Assembly (NCBI GenBank): GCA_963814955.1
Contig: CAWFEX010000013.1
Location: 124,001 to 188,000, forward strand
Length of the DNA: 64,000 bases
Source: DATCJA01 sp963814955
Lineage (GTDB): Bacteria; Acidobacteriota; Vicinamibacteria; Vicinamibacterales; UBA2999
Direction: 5' to 3'
Each line of letters starts with the position of its first letter. The first letter of the stretch is position 1. Positions 8,596 through 17,516 of this stretch are shown here, one piece after another. The translations under genes were made by a program, and so were the position numbers. The notes under the pieces were generated by a model that saw only the letters and a list, made by a program, of their open reading frames with translations, made no database searches and had not been told where the DNA came from.

Positions 8596-10033
8596 GTGAC
8601 TGAGTCAATGGACGACTTCGCCACACTGTTCGAGGCTTCGATCCAGGCGAAGCGCATCGAGAAGGGCCAGACCATCGAAGGCACGATTGTCGCGATTGGC
8701 CCGGAAGTGGCGCTCGTCGACGTCGGGGGCAAAAGCGAAGCCACGATCGACGTCGGCGAACTCAAGGACGACGAGGGCGATCTCGAGGTCGCTGTTGGCG
8801 ACCGCATTCAAGCCATGGTGGTGTCGACCACAGGAGGACTGACCCTCTCGCGGAGACTGGCGCGACGGGCCGCGACCGAGCGGCAGCTCGAAGATGCGTT
8901 CCAGACCGGCCTTCCGGTGGAAGGCAAGGTCGAAAAGGCAGTGAAAGGCGGGTACGAGGTGCGCATTGGCCGGCAGCGCGGCTTCTGCCCGGTCTCTCAG
9001 ATTGACACCCTCCGCACGGACCCATCGGCGCACGAAGGCCGTGTCTACGAATTCCGGATCATCGAGTTCAAGGAAGGCGGCAAGAACCTGGTCGTCTCGC
9101 GGCGTGCGCTGCTCGAGGAGCAGCAGCGGGCGACCGCGGCCGAGGTCCGGCGGTCGATTGCGGCCGGCGACGTGATGACCGGGCGTGTCGCCTCGGTGCG
9201 CGACTTCGGCGCGTTCATCGACCTCGGTGGCGGCGTGCAGGGCTTGCTGCACGTATCCGAGATGGGGTGGTCCCGTGTGTCGGATGCATCGCAGATGGTC
9301 AAGCCTGGCGACGAGATCACTGTCAAGGTCCTCCGCGTAGACGAGAACAAGCAGAAGATCGCGCTCGGCCTGAAGCAGCTCAGCGACGACCCATGGTCGA
9401 AAGTCCACGAAACGTACGCGATCGGCCAGGTGCGCACGGGCCGCGTCACGCGCCTCGCCGACTTCGGGGCGTTCGTCGAGCTCGAGCCGGGCGTCGAAGG
9501 ATTGGCGCACGCCTCCACGTTCGCGCCGACGGGACGATCGGCGGGCTGGTCCACTCAGGTCACGGCGGGGATGACGGGGACATTCGAGATCCTGAGCATC
9601 GACCTCGAGAAGAAACGGATCGGCGTGGCGCTCGTGCCGGAGGGTTCGGCGCGGAGCGGCGGCACGGCGCCATCGCAGTCTGAGATCGTGCCGGGCGCGC
9701 GTCTCACGGGAAAGGTGGAGCGGCACGAGAAGTTCGGCGTGTTCGTGTTCCTGGCGCCGGGGCTGTACAGGTCTGATCCCGTTGGCGGAAACCGGCGTTG
9801 CGAAGGAAGCGGATATCTCTCGAGCGTTCCCCATCGGCGGCGACGTCGAGGTGGTCGTGCTCGAAGTCGACTCGTCTGGCAGGCGCATCCGGCTGAGCGC
9901 GAAGGCAATCCTGGATGCACAGGAGGCCGCCGAAGTGCGCGAGTACAGCGAGCGCGGGGATGCCGCGCCGGCCGAGGGGTTCGGATCGCTCGCCGACAAG
10001 CTTCGCGGCGCACTCAAGCCGCGCGAGAAGTGA
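8596..10033 (+). CDS. S1 RNA-binding domain protein (ribosomal S1-like), frameshifted
   Basis: About 478 residues once one frameshift is corrected. Five S1 repeats are visible: GTIVAIGPEVALVDVGG, GKVEKAVKGGYEVRIGRQRG, GRVASVRDFGAFIDLGGG, GRVTRLADFGAFVELEPG and GKVERHEKFGVFVFLAPG. The fifth breaks at 9759-9762: reading continues in another frame, while the correct continuation TGLIPLAETGVAKEADISRAF lies one base over and ends at the TGA at 10033. Removing one G from the four-G run restores it. The GTG start (8596) has GGAG upstream; the ATG at 8608 is an alternative. It is shorter than the six-repeat E. coli S1, so it may be a paralogue or the only S1. Confidence 0.85.
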
Positions 10034-10041
10034 GGGGATTT

Positions 10042-10503
10042 ATGAGTGATGTCGATTCAACGTTGCGCAAGTCCAGAGTGAACGCGGAAACTGCCGCACG
10101 CGATCTGAAGTCAACCGAGCGTGCGGCCGCCGCCGCCAAGAAGCGCGCGCAGGTCGCGAAGCTGGCGCTGAAGAAGGCAAGGAAGGAATCGAAGAACGCG
10201 CGGAAGGCGGCGCGCAAAGCCCGGAAGGCGGTCGCTGCGGCGAGCAAGGCCTTCGACAAGGCGACGACTCGCGTCAAGAAGGCGGAAGCTCGATTGAAAA
10301 AGACAGAGCGGGCACAAAACAAGCGTAAACAGACAGCTGCGAGCACCGCCACGCCGACGAAGGTCACTGTGGAGACGCCGGCCGCCTCGGAGAAGCGCGT
10401 CCGTCCCCCGGCCGTTGCGCGTGCCGGCGAAGCGTCGTCGACGCGTCCGGCCCGTGCCCGTGTCCGCCACGGCGCCAGCGGCTTCAGCCGTCGAACCGTT
10501 TGA
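10042..10503 (+). CDS. Lys/Ala-rich basic protein (histone H1-like)
   Basis: A 153-residue, strongly basic protein starting MSDVDSTLRKSRVNAETAARDL with GAGGGGA upstream of the ATG. Residues ~20-100 are a Lys/Ala repeat region (blocks such as AKKRAQVAKLALKKARKE and ARKAARKARKAV) with heptad-like spacing, predicted to form a long helix. The rest is a Thr/Pro/Arg-rich tail. This resembles histone H1-like nucleoid proteins by composition, but low complexity makes homology unsafe. It follows the S1 gene by 8 bases and is followed by a strong hairpin, so the two genes probably form an operon. Confidence 0.7.
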   Translation: MSDVDSTLRKSRVNAETAARDLKSTERAAAAAKKRAQVAKLALKKARKESKNARKAARKARKAVAAASKAFDKATTRVKKAEARLKKTERAQNKRKQTAASTATPTKVTVETPAASEKRVRPPAVARAGEASSTRPARARVRHGASGFSRRTV

Positions 10504-10560
10504 CGAGGCCGACTCATTCCTCTTGGGCGAACCGCCGGTCAATTAGCGAACAACAGACGA

Positions 10561-10591
10561 GGAAAAGTGGAAACGTGCGTTCCACTTTTCC
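10561..10591 (+). terminator. Hairpin terminator after the S1/basic-protein genes
   Basis: The 12-bp perfect arms at 10561-10572 and 10580-10591 enclose a 7-base loop; the sequence continues with a C/T-rich tract. It lies 57 bases after the stop of the basic protein gene and before the next start. Confidence 0.7.
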
Positions 10592-10633
10592 CCCTCCCTT
10601 CTCTTCTTCCGGCGGGCAGCCGATAGCTCCGGT

Positions 10634-12184
10634 ATGCCACCGGTTCCGGTGCCCGACCGGCTTCTGATGGGTCTCTTCGGGATGGCACGCCGTCTGTTCC
10701 TCCTCCAGGGACTCGCATTCGGATGCGCGTGTGTTGCCGCGCTTGCGTGGGGGGCGCCTGCGGGAGCGGCCGACTGGGTGTCGCGCGCGTTGTTCTTTGC
10801 CGGCGTGCTCTCGGGGACGTTCGTGGCGGCCGGACTGCTCCTGGGATGGATGCGCCAATGGCGGCCGCCAGCCGGCACACCGCACCAGGGCTCCTGGCCC
10901 TGGTCCATGGCGCTTGGGTCCTCGCTCGTTGTGGCGGCCGGTCTCGCCGCGATTGCAGCCGCGGGACTTCCTTCGCTGTGGCGTCAAATTGCCGAGCAGC
11001 TCGCGGCCATCGGGTTCTGGGAGGGAATCGCCCGGCCCGACCCGTTCGGGGGAATCGTGATTCTCCCGATTCTGGTGACGCTGTTCGTGCCGGCGCTTGT
11101 CACATCTGCGGCGGCATTTTCGTTCGGGTTCCCGCTCGTGCTGCTCGCCCGATTGTCCGCCCGGCCGCTCCTCTTCCCGACGCTGCTCGCGATGGGCGCC
11201 GTGTGCCAGGCCGCTCTCGTGGGGACCGGCTGGCTTGCATCGAGCCTTCTCGGCGAGGTGGCGCAAGCCGCAATCGCATCGATGTCCGCCACACCAGACC
11301 CGGAGCTGGCGCAAGTAGCCGACCAGCTGAACGCAGCAATCGGCACATTGACGCGAGCGGCGACGGCGCTCGTGCTGCCGCTCGCCTGCATGATTTCGTG
11401 GGCCGTGTTCCTCCGGCCCTCCGGCCCGCCCGCAGCTTCATTCAGCCGCGATGCGACCGCGGAACCAGTCGGTGTTCCATCCATGCCGGCGACGATCGGC
11501 GTCACGCCGGTCGTGCACCGCATGGTCGAAGAGCCGACGGCCGCCCGCATTCCGGACAGCCCGGCCCCGATTGCAGCCGCTCTTCCGCAGGATCGGGACG
11601 TGAATCGGCCGGGTGCTTTTTCCGCCTATGCCCACCGATGGTTGACCGTGCTCGGTGTGTTGCTCTTGCTGTTCTGGGCTGTGGCCGGACTGCGAGCTCG
11701 CCCGGCGTACGTAAATTCCCTGCCGGCAGTCGGGTCTTCACTGGATCAGGGTCCGGCAGTCATCCAAGTCACGTTCACTACCGCGCTCGACTCCGCATCG
11801 ACTCTGTCCCTCGTGCAAGTGCCCGCGGTGCCGGGTAACGGCGAAATCGCTCGTGAGATCCCCATACTCAGCCGACTCGCTGCTGACGATCCGCAACACC
11901 GCACGATTGAGGGCATTCCGCCCGGACTGGGACAGGGGTTGTACCTGGTCCGCTGGGCCGCGCTTCCTGCGGGGGGTGGGGGAGTGTCACGCCACGGATC
12001 GTTCTCGTTCGGAGTGGGTGCGGCGGTGCCAGAAGACGGCGCCGGCAACACTTACTCGCTGTACGAGCGCGATGACGGTGCCCGTGGCCATCGCTCCACG
12101 TTTCTCGGTGGTCTGGTGCTCCTGGTCCTCGGCGTGTTGGCTCGAGCGCGTCGGGAAGTCGATATTCGCTCGGCGCGTCCCTAG
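10634..12184 (+). CDS. Membrane protein with C-terminal CopC-like domain
   Basis: A 516-residue integral membrane protein. Residues ~15-260 hold about six hydrophobic segments (for example LLQGLAFGCACVAALAWGA, LVVAAGLAAIAAAGL, ILVTLFVPALVTSAAAFSF, LVLPLACMISWAVFL). A Pro/Ala-rich linker follows, then another membrane helix at ~340 (LTVLGVLLLLFWAVAGL), then an extracytoplasmic domain (~360-475) whose VIQVTFTTALDSASTLSLVQV and GLYLVRWAALPAGGGGVSRHGSF strands resemble CopC-type copper-binding domains, and a last helix near the C-terminus. CopC His ligands at the mature N-terminus are not evident. Start may also be at 10667 or 10682. The function is probably unrelated to classical CopCD transport. 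Confidence 0.6.
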   Translation: MPPVPVPDRLLMGLFGMARRLFLLQGLAFGCACVAALAWGAPAGAADWVSRALFFAGVLSGTFVAAGLLLGWMRQWRPPAGTPHQGSWPWSMALGSSLVVAAGLAAIAAAGLPSLWRQIAEQLAAIGFWEGIARPDPFGGIVILPILVTLFVPALVTSAAAFSFGFPLVLLARLSARPLLFPTLLAMGAVCQAALVGTGWLASSLLGEVAQAAIASMSATPDPELAQVADQLNAAIGTLTRAATALVLPLACMISWAVFLRPSGPPAASFSRDATAEPVGVPSMPATIGVTPVVHRMVEEPTAARIPDSPAPIAAALPQDRDVNRPGAFSAYAHRWLTVLGVLLLLFWAVAGLRARPAYVNSLPAVGSSLDQGPAVIQVTFTTALDSASTLSLVQVPAVPGNGEIAREIPILSRLAADDPQHRTIEGIPPGLGQGLYLVRWAALPAGGGGVSRHGSFSFGVGAAVPEDGAGNTYSLYERDDGARGHRSTFLGGLVLLVLGVLARARREVDIRSARP

Positions 12185-12205
12185 CTCAGTGGACTTGTCG
12201 AGTCG

Positions 12206-13522
12206 TTAACTACTCAGCGCGACCGGGGCGGTCAACGATGTGGATGGATGTCCGGTCGATCCGGGTGTCACAAACGATCGTCGTCCGATTGTCAGAAACG
12301 AGAGACCTGCGAGCACGCACAACACACCAGCAATCCAGAACGCCAGCTGATAGTCGCCCAACATCGTTCGGATCGCCCCTGCGCCGAACGCCGCCATCGA
12401 CGCGCCAAGCTGATGGCTCGCGCCAATCCACCCGTAGATCACACCCGTGTTCTCGCGGCCGAACGCCTCGGTGGTGAGACGCACCGTGGGCGGAACGGTC
12501 GCAATCCAGTCGAGGCCGTAAAACACGGCGAACCAGGCGAGTCCTGCGGCGGCGCCATCCATCAACGTGAACGGAAGGAAGAGCAGCGAAATGCCGCGAA
12601 GCGTGTAATAAGAGAACAGCAGATGCCTGCTGGAATACCGATCCGTGAGCCACCCCGATCCCGTCGTCCCGATGATGTCGAAGATCCCCATCATGGCGAG
12701 GAGCTGCGCCGAGCGGACTTCCGCAATGCCGTAGTCATGACAGGCCGCAATCAGGTGCGTGCCGATGAGTCCGTTGGTACTGGCCCCGCAGACGAAGAAC
12801 GTTCCGGCGAGAATCCAGAAGGCGCGTGAACGGACCGCATGGCGCAGCGCCTCGACCGGTGCCATCGCGCGCGCGGGCGGAACCCCGACAAGGTGCGTCC
12901 GGCCGTACGGCAGCAACCCGACGTCCTCGGGGCGGTCGCGCATGAACAGGAAGACGATCACGAACAGGACCACGGCGGCGCCTGCAACCAGCAGTGCGGC
13001 GGCGCGCCACCCGCGCTCGGCGACCAGCGAGGCGAGCAGTGGCAGAAACACGAGCTGCCCCGTGGCGTTGGCTGCCGAGAGGATGCCCAGCACGAGGCCT
13101 CGGCGCTCGTCAAACCAACGGCTGGCGATGATGGCAGCAAGCACCATCGACGTGACACCAGTTCCGGTGCCGACGAGCACGCCCCACAACAACGTGAACT
13201 GCCACTCGCTCTGCATGCGTGTGGTGAGCGCGACTGACACTGCCAGCAGGGCCACGGCACCAAGGACGACGCGGCGCAGGCCCCAGCGATCCATCACCGA
13301 CGCGGCAAATGGACCGATGAGTCCGAACAGTGCGATGTTGATCGCCACCGCCGCGGAAATGACGGTGCGGCTCCATCCGAACTCGCCCTCGAGGGAGATC
13401 ATGAGGACGCCGGGTGTCGCACGGACTCCGGCGGTGACCAGCAGGACGGCGAACGTGACCAGTGCGACGATCCACGCGTAGTGGAGCCGATTCGTCGCTG
13501 CGTTGTTTGACTGCGTGGGCAT
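12206..13522 (-). CDS. Major facilitator superfamily transporter
   Basis: A 438-residue carrier with about 12 membrane helices. It starts MPTQSNNAATNRLHYAWIVAL and shows the first-half MFS pattern (FGWSRTVISAAVAINIALFGLIGPFAASVMDRWGLRRVV, with the DRxGxRR-type loop 2-3 motif), a central soluble loop after FLFMRDRPEDVGLLPYG, and GSGWLTDRYSSRHLLF as the second-half equivalent. The FGWSR motif is typical of the monocarboxylate/oxalate-like MFS group, suggesting export or import of an organic acid, but the substrate is open. It converges on the CopC-like gene with 21 bases between stops. Confidence 0.88.
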   Translation of the reverse strand: MPTQSNNAATNRLHYAWIVALVTFAVLLVTAGVRATPGVLMISLEGEFGWSRTVISAAVAINIALFGLIGPFAASVMDRWGLRRVVLGAVALLAVSVALTTRMQSEWQFTLLWGVLVGTGTGVTSMVLAAIIASRWFDERRGLVLGILSAANATGQLVFLPLLASLVAERGWRAAALLVAGAAVVLFVIVFLFMRDRPEDVGLLPYGRTHLVGVPPARAMAPVEALRHAVRSRAFWILAGTFFVCGASTNGLIGTHLIAACHDYGIAEVRSAQLLAMMGIFDIIGTTGSGWLTDRYSSRHLLFSYYTLRGISLLFLPFTLMDGAAAGLAWFAVFYGLDWIATVPPTVRLTTEAFGRENTGVIYGWIGASHQLGASMAAFGAGAIRTMLGDYQLAFWIAGVLCVLAGLSFLTIGRRSFVTPGSTGHPSTSLTAPVALSS

Positions 13523-13605
13523 CGGTCTCCGTCAGTGTACGCCGTTCGTGCACAGCGCCAGCCCGCAGGACTCATCCGGCGTCGTCGAAGTAAGCTAACG
13601 AGACC

Positions 13606-15891
13606 TTGACACCATCGCGGGTCGCACGCGCGTTATCGGTCTCGCTCGTGGTTGCGTGCACCGGCGGGATGGCCTTCGCGGAATCGACGTCGGCGTCTGC
13701 GCCAGACGCGCTGACATTGGCGGCAACCGCGCTTCTGCCGACGCAAGCGGGCGATCAGTCCAATTCGCGGCCGCCGTTCGTGCGGCCGAGCATAAAGGTC
13801 GTCCGCATCGACGCCCAGGATGCGCCGCTGATCGACGCCGATCTGTCGGATTCCGTGTGGGCAAAAGCCGCTGTCATCGACGATTTCAAGCAGCGGTCGC
13901 CTAATCCTTACGAGCCGGCGACCGAACGGACGGTGGTGCGCATTCTCTACGACGCCAACAACCTCTATTTCTCGTTTTACAACTACGACAGCGCACCCGA
14001 TGAAATCGTCGCCCGCAACATGCAGCGCGACGGGCAGGTCTTCACATCCGACTCGGTGATGATTTTTCTCGATCCAGGCCAGACCCGCCGCAATGCCTAC
14101 AATTTCGAGATCGGCGCGTCGGGAGGACGCACCGACCAGCTCGAGCTCAATAACACCGAGGAACTCACGGAATGGGACACGATTTTCGACGCCCGCGCCC
14201 GAATCGTCGAAGACGGCTGGGTGGCTGAGTTCGCGATTCCGTTCAAGAGCCTCTCCTATGAGGCGACGCAGACCACCTGGGGATTCGACGTCGCCCGCCG
14301 CATCTACCACAAGAACGAACGCGTCCACTGGTCGGGGTTCAATCCGGCGCTCGAGTTCACCGACGTCAGCCAGAGCGGTGATCTGGTCGGGATCGAGAAC
14401 CTCAGTCAGGGCATCGGACTGGATGTCCAGGTCTATGGCGCGCCCCGGCTGACGCATGACTGGCAGCTCCGAGGCAACGACGCCGGATTGAACCTTGCGG
14501 CAGGCGGCAACGGCTTCTACAAGGTGACGCCCGCGCTGACCAACACCCTCACCGTCAATCCGGATTTTTCTGATGCGCCGCTCGATGTCCGCCAGGTGAA
14601 CACGACGCGGTTCTCGCTGTTCACGCCCGAAACCCGCGATTTCTTTTTGCAGGACGTCGCCGCCTTCGAGTTCGGCGGGCGCAGCTTCGGCCGCAATTCG
14701 CAGGACCGGGTATCGAACAACGGGAGGCCGTTCTTCTCGCGCAATATCGGCCTCGTGCAGGGGCGGCCGGTGAGCCTCCCGGTCGGGAACAAATTGTCCG
14801 GACAGTTCGGGGGTTTCGACGTCGGCGCGTTCAGCGTCTTGACCGACAAGACGCCGGGTGGCGAGGACGGTCAGGTCCTGTCGGTGGCGCGCGTCACGCA
14901 TCCACTGTTCGCCGAGTCGAAATTCGGTTTCGTATTCACCAATGGCGATCCAACCGGTCTCACCGACAACACCGTTGCGGGCGCGGACTTCCAGTACCGC
15001 AATTCGAATGTCTTCGGCGACAAGGTCCTGCAGGCGGACATGCTCTACATGAAGAGCTTCTCGAGCACGGCCGGCAACGATGAATCGGCGGCCGTGTCGC
15101 TCAACTTCCCGAATGAGCCCTGGTCCGGCGATTTTCTGTTCAAGCAGCTAGGGGAACGGTTCACGCCCGCGCTCGGCTTCGTCAACCGCACCGCGATCCG
15201 GCAATACGTGGGGACTGTCGCCCATTTGACCCGCTACCGGAATACCTATCTGAACACCCTCGAATTCGGCACCAATTTCGAGTTCGTCACCAATCTCGAC
15301 AACGTGCTGGAATCGCGCGCCAACGATATCCATGTGAGCGCGAGGTCGAGGGTTGGCGATCAAATCACGCTGCGCGTGATCGATTCATTCGAGAACGTGC
15401 CGCTGACGTTCTTCCTGCCGAGAACGGTGCCCGTGCTGGCGCGGACGTATGACTGGACCAACGTCAATGTGGGGTTGCGTACATTCAACGGACGGTTGGT
15501 CACGCTGCAAGCTGACGTGACATGCTGCAGCTTTTATGACGGCGACGCGGTGAACGCACGAGTGACCCTGATCTTCCGGCCCAGCACGCATTTCGAGATC
15601 AGCGCAGGGCACGAGGCCAACTTGATCGACTTGCCGACGGGCAGGGTCGACATCCATCTCGATACCACGGATGCGGTGGTCAATTTCACGCCGGACATGC
15701 AGGTCGCGCTCCAGGCGCAGTACGACAACATCAGCGAGAGCTTCGGCTTCTCGGCGCGCTATCGCTGGGAATACCACCCCGGCAACGAGCTCTTCCTGGG
15801 CCTCGGACAGAGCGCACTGATTTCCAATCGCGGCTTCATCGGGCAGGTGACGCAGGCCACCATCCGTCTGGGGCACACGTTCCGCTTCTGA
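13606..15891 (+). CDS. DUF5916 outer-membrane protein with CBM9-like N-terminal domain
   Basis: A 761-residue secreted protein. The likely TTG start (13606) opens a signal peptide ending GGMAFAES. Residues ~60-240 form a carbohydrate-binding family 9-like sandwich (IDADLSDSVWAKAAVIDDFKQ, VRILYDANNLYFSFYNYDS, SDSVMIFLDPGQT). The rest is a DUF5916 beta-barrel, with the family block TRFSLFTPETRDFFLQDVAAFEF and the barrel end ATIRLGHTFRF ending in Phe. Such proteins probably bind or move polysaccharide fragments at the outer membrane; transport itself has not been shown. It has no partner on the same strand. Confidence 0.82.
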   Translation: MTPSRVARALSVSLVVACTGGMAFAESTSASAPDALTLAATALLPTQAGDQSNSRPPFVRPSIKVVRIDAQDAPLIDADLSDSVWAKAAVIDDFKQRSPNPYEPATERTVVRILYDANNLYFSFYNYDSAPDEIVARNMQRDGQVFTSDSVMIFLDPGQTRRNAYNFEIGASGGRTDQLELNNTEELTEWDTIFDARARIVEDGWVAEFAIPFKSLSYEATQTTWGFDVARRIYHKNERVHWSGFNPALEFTDVSQSGDLVGIENLSQGIGLDVQVYGAPRLTHDWQLRGNDAGLNLAAGGNGFYKVTPALTNTLTVNPDFSDAPLDVRQVNTTRFSLFTPETRDFFLQDVAAFEFGGRSFGRNSQDRVSNNGRPFFSRNIGLVQGRPVSLPVGNKLSGQFGGFDVGAFSVLTDKTPGGEDGQVLSVARVTHPLFAESKFGFVFTNGDPTGLTDNTVAGADFQYRNSNVFGDKVLQADMLYMKSFSSTAGNDESAAVSLNFPNEPWSGDFLFKQLGERFTPALGFVNRTAIRQYVGTVAHLTRYRNTYLNTLEFGTNFEFVTNLDNVLESRANDIHVSARSRVGDQITLRVIDSFENVPLTFFLPRTVPVLARTYDWTNVNVGLRTFNGRLVTLQADVTCCSFYDGDAVNARVTLIFRPSTHFEISAGHEANLIDLPTGRVDIHLDTTDAVVNFTPDMQVALQAQYDNISESFGFSARYRWEYHPGNELFLGLGQSALISNRGFIGQVTQATIRLGHTFRF

Positions 15892-15971
15892 CGACGGTAT
15901 CTTTGGCGCAGGTGGTCAGCCGGACCCTGAGGTCCGCCCAGGTGGACACTGCGTCGGCTATGAAACTGGTT

Positions 15972-16050
15972 CTAGAAGAGGTAGTTCAACGTGACGTGGC
16001 AGCTGGTCACGTTCTGAGTGTTCAGTCGTTCGTCGCGGTTGCCGTGTAGA
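15972..16050 (-). pseudogene. Remnant of an outer-membrane protein C-terminus
   Basis: On the reverse strand a short open frame reads HGNRDERLNTQNVTSC then HVTLNYLF and stop (TAG at 15974-15972). The alternating hydrophobic ending with terminal Phe is the typical beta-barrel signal. No start or barrel body is present upstream because the lipoprotein gene's stop (16072) intervenes. It looks like the tail of a decayed porin-like gene on the same strand. The evidence is the motif alone, so confidence is low. Confidence 0.3.
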
Positions 16051-16071
16051 GAATGTTGTGCGGCTCGATGT

Positions 16072-16446
16072 TCAGTTGCGGGCCCTGTGCGATTCCTCAA
16101 CGAGGACCAGTCCGCTCTGCAGCGATGCCGGAATCTTGAGGACACCGCCGAAGGTGCTCAGGTCGTAGCCATCCTGCAGACGTCCGGTCACGTCCACGCG
16201 CGCGCCCTGCCGGGGTGCGCCGCTGGTCGTCACGACCCAGAGCCCCTGGCCACGATCCGTGATGCGGTAGGCGCCCCGGCCAAGTACCGACGCGGTCTGC
16301 TCGACGGTCCCGCGCACGGTGACGGACTGATTGGCGTATTTCGCGGGGTCAGCGAGAAGGTCGTTGATGCTTCGGGCGCCGCATCCGGCTGCGGCCAATC
16401 CCAGCCCGAGCACCAGTCCGACCCGAAGATGTGACAAACCGACCAT
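16072..16446 (-). CDS. Small lipoprotein, possibly OB-fold
   Basis: A 124-residue lipoprotein. The ATG at 16446 follows GAGGGGGTGGA; the upstream open frame adds only a few residues. The N-terminus MVGLSHLRVGLVLGLGLAAAGC carries a lipobox (LAAAGC), so Cys21-22 is probably lipidated. The mature part, SINDLLADPAKYANQSVTVRG and later GARVDVTGRLQDG, resembles small beta-barrel OB-like periplasmic proteins of unknown role. It is divergent from the metallo-beta-lactamase-like gene (76 bases between starts). Confidence 0.75.
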   Translation of the reverse strand: MVGLSHLRVGLVLGLGLAAAGCGARSINDLLADPAKYANQSVTVRGTVEQTASVLGRGAYRITDRGQGLWVVTTSGAPRQGARVDVTGRLQDGYDLSTFGGVLKIPASLQSGLVLVEESHRARN

Positions 16447-16521
16447 TCCACCCCCTCTGGCTGAGTATTGTGCCACGGCTGAGGATCACCGGGACTCGCT
16501 TTCAGCGTTACAATCTGCGCC

Positions 16522-17490
16522 GTGACGAAGAGGAAGCTGTTTTCGGTCCTCCTTGTCGGCGTCCTGGGGGCGGCCCAGCCCGTACACACCCAGGACACCC
16601 CAAGCCGCGGCCCCAACGTTACTTTCGAGCTGCTGCCGGTGCAGGGCAACATCAGCATGCTGGCCGGCGCGGGCGGCAACATCACCGTCCAGACAGGCAG
16701 GGACGGCGTTCTCCTCGTCGATTCCGGCTCCGCCGCGATGAGCGAGAAGGTGATGGAGGCGATCCGGAGCCTGTCGAAAGGCCAGATCACCTACGTCGTG
16801 AACACCACTGACAGGAGCGATCACGTCGGTGGCAACGAACACTTCGCGAGGACCGGCCGGCCTCTGGCGATCGGACGTGCGGCGCAGGCCTCAGTCTTCA
16901 TCATCGCTTTCAGCACCATCCTGGAACGGATGAGCGATCGCAGCCTTCAACCGCCCATCCCGGACAGAGCCTTGCCGAATGACACGTACTCGGGGCCGCA
17001 GAAGAACATCTACTTCAACGGTGAAGGTGTCGAGATCTTTCATCAACCGGCGACAACGGACGGCGACAGCATGGTGCTGTTCCGGCGGTCGGACGTGATC
17101 AGTACTGGCGATCTGTTCGATCCGACCCGGTATCCCTTCATCGACGTGAAGACCGGAGGCAGTCTCCAGGGAGTGCTCGAGGGGCTCAACCGGCTCCGGC
17201 AAATGGTGATTCCAGCCGACCACGTGGAAGGCGGCACCATGATCATTCCGGGTCACGGACGGGTGTGCGATATGGCGGATCTGGCCGCCTATCACCAGAT
17301 GGTCACCGTCATTCGCGACCGCTTGCAGGACATGATTGCGCGCGGCATGACGGTGGAGCAGGTGAAAACTGCGAGGCCGACACGCGACTACGATCCGATC
17401 TACGGCAGCACCACTGGCAGCTGGACGACTGATATGTTCGTCGAGGCCGCGTACAGGAGTCTGAGCAGCAAACCGAACAGCAGTAATTAG
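16522..17490 (+). CDS. Secreted metallo-beta-lactamase-fold protein with a degenerate metal site
   Basis: A 322-residue protein, GTG start at 16522, signal peptide MTKRKLFSVLLVGVLGAAQPVHTQ. The MBL fold is clear: TVQTGRDGVLLVDSG, ITYVVNTTDRSDHVGGNEHF, STGDLFDPTRYPF and MIIPGHGRVCDM. However, the canonical HxHxDH motif reads Thr96-Asp-Arg98-Ser-Asp100-His101, so two of the first-site His ligands are missing. The later GD Asp and PGHG His remain. It may bind one metal, or none, and could be a binding rather than hydrolytic protein. It heads a same-strand run of secreted genes that continues to 21720; the next CDS starts 27 bases after its stop. Confidence 0.8.
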   Translation: MTKRKLFSVLLVGVLGAAQPVHTQDTPSRGPNVTFELLPVQGNISMLAGAGGNITVQTGRDGVLLVDSGSAAMSEKVMEAIRSLSKGQITYVVNTTDRSDHVGGNEHFARTGRPLAIGRAAQASVFIIAFSTILERMSDRSLQPPIPDRALPNDTYSGPQKNIYFNGEGVEIFHQPATTDGDSMVLFRRSDVISTGDLFDPTRYPFIDVKTGGSLQGVLEGLNRLRQMVIPADHVEGGTMIIPGHGRVCDMADLAAYHQMVTVIRDRLQDMIARGMTVEQVKTARPTRDYDPIYGSTTGSWTTDMFVEAAYRSLSSKPNSSN

Positions 17491-17516
17491 TGCGGAAGGA
17501 AAGTGGGAGCACGGTC

